Part shown: positions 60,627 through 64,000 of the stretch, one piece after another
How positions within the stretch are numbered: position 1 is the stretch's first letter
How the letters are laid out: each line of letters opens with the position of its first letter
Assembly: GCA_945833885.1 (NCBI GenBank)
Contig: CAMAFY010000007.1
Span: forward strand, 17,445-81,444
DNA length: 64,000 bases
Direction: 5' to 3'
DNA from: an uncultured Bacteroidales bacterium
GTDB taxonomy: Bacteria; Bacteroidota; Bacteroidia; Bacteroidales; Bacteroidaceae
Notes under the pieces: model-generated
The model's input: the letters and a program-made list of their open reading frames with translations, nothing else
What the model was told of the DNA's origin: nothing
Databases searched by the model: none
Program-made: the position numbers and the translations under genes

Positions 60627-62156
60627 CTAATTCTTAAGTAACATACTGATATTATTCATCTGTTTTTTCTGTAGATGGAAACCTTGTTCCTTCAGAAAAG
60701 AAAAAAAGTCTTGTAGATTTTGTGGGTGATTGTTGCCTCTCTTTAAATAGCTATAGACAGCCGTTACAAAGCTTTCCTCATCGGCCTGTGTGCTTGCTGC
60801 TAATTGATGTAGGAGAGTAGGAAAAAGGTCATAATAAACCCACGCAGTATTGGCTGTCTCATCGCTACATTTGAATCCTACGCTAACTGTAGTGTTAGCA
60901 TGTATGCTATGTCTTGCTTTTTTTAGCATAGACGAGTTGATAGGGCTATGATCTATTGAATCTGTAAATATTTTTCCGGGGGTAATATATCTGCAATAAA
61001 GATACCTGGCCAAATATTCTATGACCGATTCTGAAAAAAAGTTTTTCTCCTGGGGTGATATTTCTTTTTGGTGGGTTTGTTTGTGGTCAATAACAAAATG
61101 TAGTAGTTCATGTAATAATGTAGGTTGATAATATGTTTCATGATCTGCTAATATTACGCTGTCCAAAGTCAAAGAAAAACTTGCAGATATGGTGTCCGTT
61201 TTTTCTTTTTGTCCCATAGTAGCGCAAAATCTGAGACCTGTTTTTGCAATTGCAATGTTCTTCTGGCTTCCGCTGGAAAAATCTGCGATGTGGTCAATGG
61301 CTTTCAATGCATTATACAGGATGCTGTCCGCGGGAACTGAATAGTTGGATGATGATAATATGTTGTCAAAGTCCTTGTCGATTTTGCCAGACGAAATTTT
61401 ATGGGTCAGTTGTGCTGCCAACGCCTCTTTTTCGATTAGCAGGGAAATGTTTAATTTTTTATATTGAATTATTTTGTGCAAATACAGGGGCTTATAGAAT
61501 AGGAATAGAGAAGGGAACTTCTCGTTGGGGGGAATGTTTATGCTTTCTGTGGTATATAAATCAACCAATCCTTTATCTGTCAAAAGATAAAAGAGTGAAG
61601 GGTTTACTTGTAGAACGTATGTAGTGGTATCACTCCTATGTGTTTTTGTAGGGAACAGAGAACCCCAATCTTCATAGTGGATATATGAAAATGAAGGTAC
61701 CCCGTTTTTATTTGAAAGTGTACCGGCTATAAACGAACAGTCATTGTATGACAAAGAGAATCCTCCCCGCTTTGTTTCAAGATATTCCAGCTCTTGCCTG
61801 TCAAGTTTTGGAGCACTCCAAGTCATAAGATTTAAATTGTTCCACCTCAGTTGTCCGTATTGTAATGTGACGGGAGTAAAAGGACGCATTGCAGTACTAA
61901 AGTATGAGTTTTTTTCAAACTGGTATTGTTTAAGCGCTGACAGCGTCGTTCCTTGTGGAAAATCAACTCTTACTCCTAGTTGAATATAAGGGGAAACAGA
62001 CCAACCTTCAGGGAGAGAATCGGTTAACATCGCATAATCTGAATAAAACGGAGATACTACGACCCGTTGCTGAGCCATTAGAGAAAGAGGCATAAGAAAT
62101 GTGCATATCTCTATATATAGTAATAGTATATGCATAAGCTGAGTAGAACTTCTCAT
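60627..62156 (-). CDS. Secreted protein with HELLH zincin motif, putative metallopeptidase of unknown family
   Basis: Signal peptide MHILLLYIEICTFLMPLSLMAQ; 'PTLLHELLHFVID' at 61098-61112, followed by SESVIEYLARYLY. Confidence 0.7.
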   Translation of the reverse strand: MRSSTQLMHILLLYIEICTFLMPLSLMAQQRVVVSPFYSDYAMLTDSLPEGWSVSPYIQLGVRVDFPQGTTLSALKQYQFEKNSYFSTAMRPFTPVTLQYGQLRWNNLNLMTWSAPKLDRQELEYLETKRGGFSLSYNDCSFIAGTLSNKNGVPSFSYIHYEDWGSLFPTKTHRSDTTTYVLQVNPSLFYLLTDKGLVDLYTTESINIPPNEKFPSLFLFYKPLYLHKIIQYKKLNISLLIEKEALAAQLTHKISSGKIDKDFDNILSSSNYSVPADSILYNALKAIDHIADFSSGSQKNIAIAKTGLRFCATMGQKEKTDTISASFSLTLDSVILADHETYYQPTLLHELLHFVIDHKQTHQKEISPQEKNFFSESVIEYLARYLYCRYITPGKIFTDSIDHSPINSSMLKKARHSIHANTTVSVGFKCSDETANTAWVYYDLFPTLLHQLAASTQADEESFVTAVYSYLKRGNNHPQNLQDFFSFLKEQGFHLQKKQMNNISMLLKN

Positions 62157-62302
62157 TGTTGATGCTGCTTTAACAATATGTATGCCTTTATATAGAATTC
62201 TAAATGTTTTTATGAATAGGTCGTTAATGTCTGGTTGCGAGTATTATCAGAAGGGTAGGCGAAAGCAAGGGTATATGGAACATTTAGTTCTTCCCTTCTA
62301 GA

Positions 62303-62443
62303 TTAATACACGCCTTCACGTCTGCAGGAAAGCCACATATTATCGTATCTCCGGATTTTGCTACATTTGTATGTGGCGTCGGTGCCACCTGTAAGTGGAC
62401 GCATTGCAGCAGGTTTAAGAACTTTTAAATTTCTTTTGTTCAT
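62303..62443 (-). CDS. 46-aa peptide ORF with GG motif; candidate secreted/RiPP-like precursor
   Basis: MNKRNLKVLKPAAMRPLTGGTDATYKCSKIRRYDNMWLSCRREGVY; inside the caller's 90-aa ORF 62303..62575; directly upstream of and co-oriented with 60627-62156. Confidence 0.4.
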   Translation of the reverse strand: MNKRNLKVLKPAAMRPLTGGTDATYKCSKIRRYDNMWLSCRREGVY

Positions 62444-62560
62444 AAATTTTCCATTTAAAATAGTCTCATATTTCCGTAGTTTGACATTAACGGCATAAAA
62501 TCTTATATTGTTATGCGCAATAGTTCTCGGTAATATCATTCTGTTTTGCCGAGTACGCCG

Positions 62561-62568
62561 CAAAGGTA
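62561..62568 (-). promoter_or_regulatory. Bacteroidota-type -7 box (TACCTTTG) upstream of the peptide/zincin genes
   Basis: Plus strand CAAAGGTA = TACCTTTG on minus, matching TAnnTTTG; no clear -33 box. Confidence 0.35.
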
Positions 62569-62648
62569 TTATCATCTAAGTATTGTCTTTAAGGAAATTT
62601 TCCAATAAATATGGTAAATTTTCTCCATCTTTTTTAATCCCCCATCTT

Positions 62649-62683
62649 TTTGAAAGAATCTACCATTTATCTTTGTATCTTTG
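62649..62683 (+). promoter_or_regulatory. Bacteroidota-type promoter for the AraC-family regulator
   Basis: TTTG at 62649-62652 and tandem TATCTTTG boxes at 62668-62675 and 62676-62683. Confidence 0.5.
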
Positions 62684-62747
62684 CAACAAATTTTGTCTCT
62701 CCAAAGAAGAATTCAACATACCGCCCAATTAACTTTACAACAGACAA

Positions 62748-63659
62748 ATGAAGCCACCAACATTTTCCAGAGAACATATATTGCAAAAAGGCCTGCCATA
62801 TTGGCAATATTTTGTTCCATCAGAAATGAATGCCAAAAGTTTTTTTACAATATTGAAAATGGATGAAGTACGTTCTATTCATCCAGAAACAGAAAACGAA
62901 TTTCATTCGCATAATTTTTATACAATTTCGTGGTTTATCCAAGGTACAGGTTCTTACATAGTTAATTTTCAAACTCTCACCATAGAGCCCAATACAATAT
63001 TCTTTACTGCGCCCAAACAGATAGTAAAAACAGAAAATCTACAAAACGAAAAAGGATTTGCCTTCGCTTTCTCAGAAGATTTTTTGCTACATCTAGACCA
63101 AGAGGCATTCTCCCAAATCAAATATGGATTATTTTTCAACAACAATGGAGTAATGCGCTGCAAAGTAAAGGAATCTACCCAAAACAAACTCGAAGCAATT
63201 ATTAGTGCAATGAGAAAAGAGATATCGGAGGGTAAAGAACTAATTTCGCACACAAGTTACTTGGCGGCATTGTTCTCTTTGTTTCTTTTCACTATAGAAC
63301 GGAAATGCCTTGATGACAATATTCTTGTTAATACGAACGATTTTTCGTACAAAACATTCTTGGAATTTAAGGACAAAATAGAACATAATTGCCACAAACT
63401 ACATATTGTGAAAGACTATGTGAAGATGCTCGATGTTTCATTGCCATTTTTAGCGGCATCCACTCAAAAATATGCAGGAACCACTCCATTGAAAATGATA
63501 AATATGCGGATAATCCTAGAAGCAAAGCGGCTACTATATTACACTCCTTTGCGTGTGAAAGAAATCTCTGCATTGTTAGGCTTCGATGACCCGTCTTATT
63601 TTGTAAAATTCTTTAAACGAAATGTAGGAATGACGCCTGCAGAATTTAGGAAAATATAA
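62748..63659 (+). CDS. AraC-family transcriptional regulator
   Basis: C-terminal HTH 'KDYVKMLDVSLPFLAASTQKYAGTTPLKMINMRIILEAKRLLYYTPLRVKEISALLGFDDPSYFVKFFKRNVGMTPAEFRK'. Confidence 0.93.
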   Translation: MKPPTFSREHILQKGLPYWQYFVPSEMNAKSFFTILKMDEVRSIHPETENEFHSHNFYTISWFIQGTGSYIVNFQTLTIEPNTIFFTAPKQIVKTENLQNEKGFAFAFSEDFLLHLDQEAFSQIKYGLFFNNNGVMRCKVKESTQNKLEAIISAMRKEISEGKELISHTSYLAALFSLFLFTIERKCLDDNILVNTNDFSYKTFLEFKDKIEHNCHKLHIVKDYVKMLDVSLPFLAASTQKYAGTTPLKMINMRIILEAKRLLYYTPLRVKEISALLGFDDPSYFVKFFKRNVGMTPAEFRKI

Positions 63660-64000
63660 AAACAATGTCGAAAGCCGCATGATAAAGGTGTTGCCATCTC
63701 TATATTTGCACTATCCATGTAGACAAAGATAACAAAACGTACCAAAACAGAGCAAGACTACGACAGGCAGTACAATGCTGATACGCATGAGAACTGTAAG
63801 GATATTGATGCGTTCGATTATGAACAGGAGATTTACGGCACTTGCTCTTCATAAGCAAGTCTTGCTACACTCGAATATTACGAGTGTAGGCATAGTCGAA
63901 CATAATCATTATTCTTCTCGGCTAAACCCGTATTCAACACTTTCTCCCTTTTCGGAAATCAAAAACATCGGACTTCTTTGAGGTAAACATCCGTACTTTC

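Noticed and set aside
62303-62575. 90-aa version of the minus-strand peptide ORF
   Set aside because: The upstream 44 codons cover the probable promoter (TACCTTTG at 62561-62568); the internal Met at 62443 is the more plausible start.
1-64000. Prophage, ICE, transposon, restriction-modification or biosynthetic cluster
   Set aside because: No integrase, transposase, portal, terminase, methyltransferase, relaxase or NRPS/PKS-like translation anywhere in the ORF set.

Overview
This 64 kb window is Bacteroidota chromosome, probably Bacteroidales/Prevotella-like. That guess rests on gene content, TAnnTTTG-type promoter matches, GH92 enzymes and a BspA-like LRR protein. Most of it is housekeeping: rsgA, frr, priA, rnhB, sufC-sufD-sufS, fucO, pnp, ung, speA, aroK-topA, ybeY, ruvB, rpsT, recO, a ClpB-type chaperone, tRNA-Gln and tRNA-Glu. 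Interspersed are surface and glycan genes: two GH92, an EndoH-like GH18, an LTA-synthase-like sulfatase, a flippase, three glycosyltransferases and a giant coiled-coil lipoprotein. I see no prophage, transposase, CRISPR array or recognisable defence system. The signals that deserve a second look are: (1) intergenic arrays of degenerate repeats that hold a 22-nt period, at 3 strong and 2 weaker loci; (2) a dispersed GGTGG-ATTTATAGAACCCACCTTTAA element that often sits just upstream of start codons; (3) a reduced SUF locus with no adjacent sufB, a short core-only SufD and a Cys-rich SufD tail; (4) a 46-aa GG-containing peptide ORF next to a secreted HELLH protein and a divergent AraC regulator; (5) a glycosyltransferase fused to a WaaP/Kdo-kinase-like domain; (6) a ClpB-type protein lacking the N-domain; (7) ~140-bp direct repeats flanking a YbjN-like gene; (8) a 121-bp tandem repeat beside a long palindrome. 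All calls were made by eye from sequence and translations; no searches were run.
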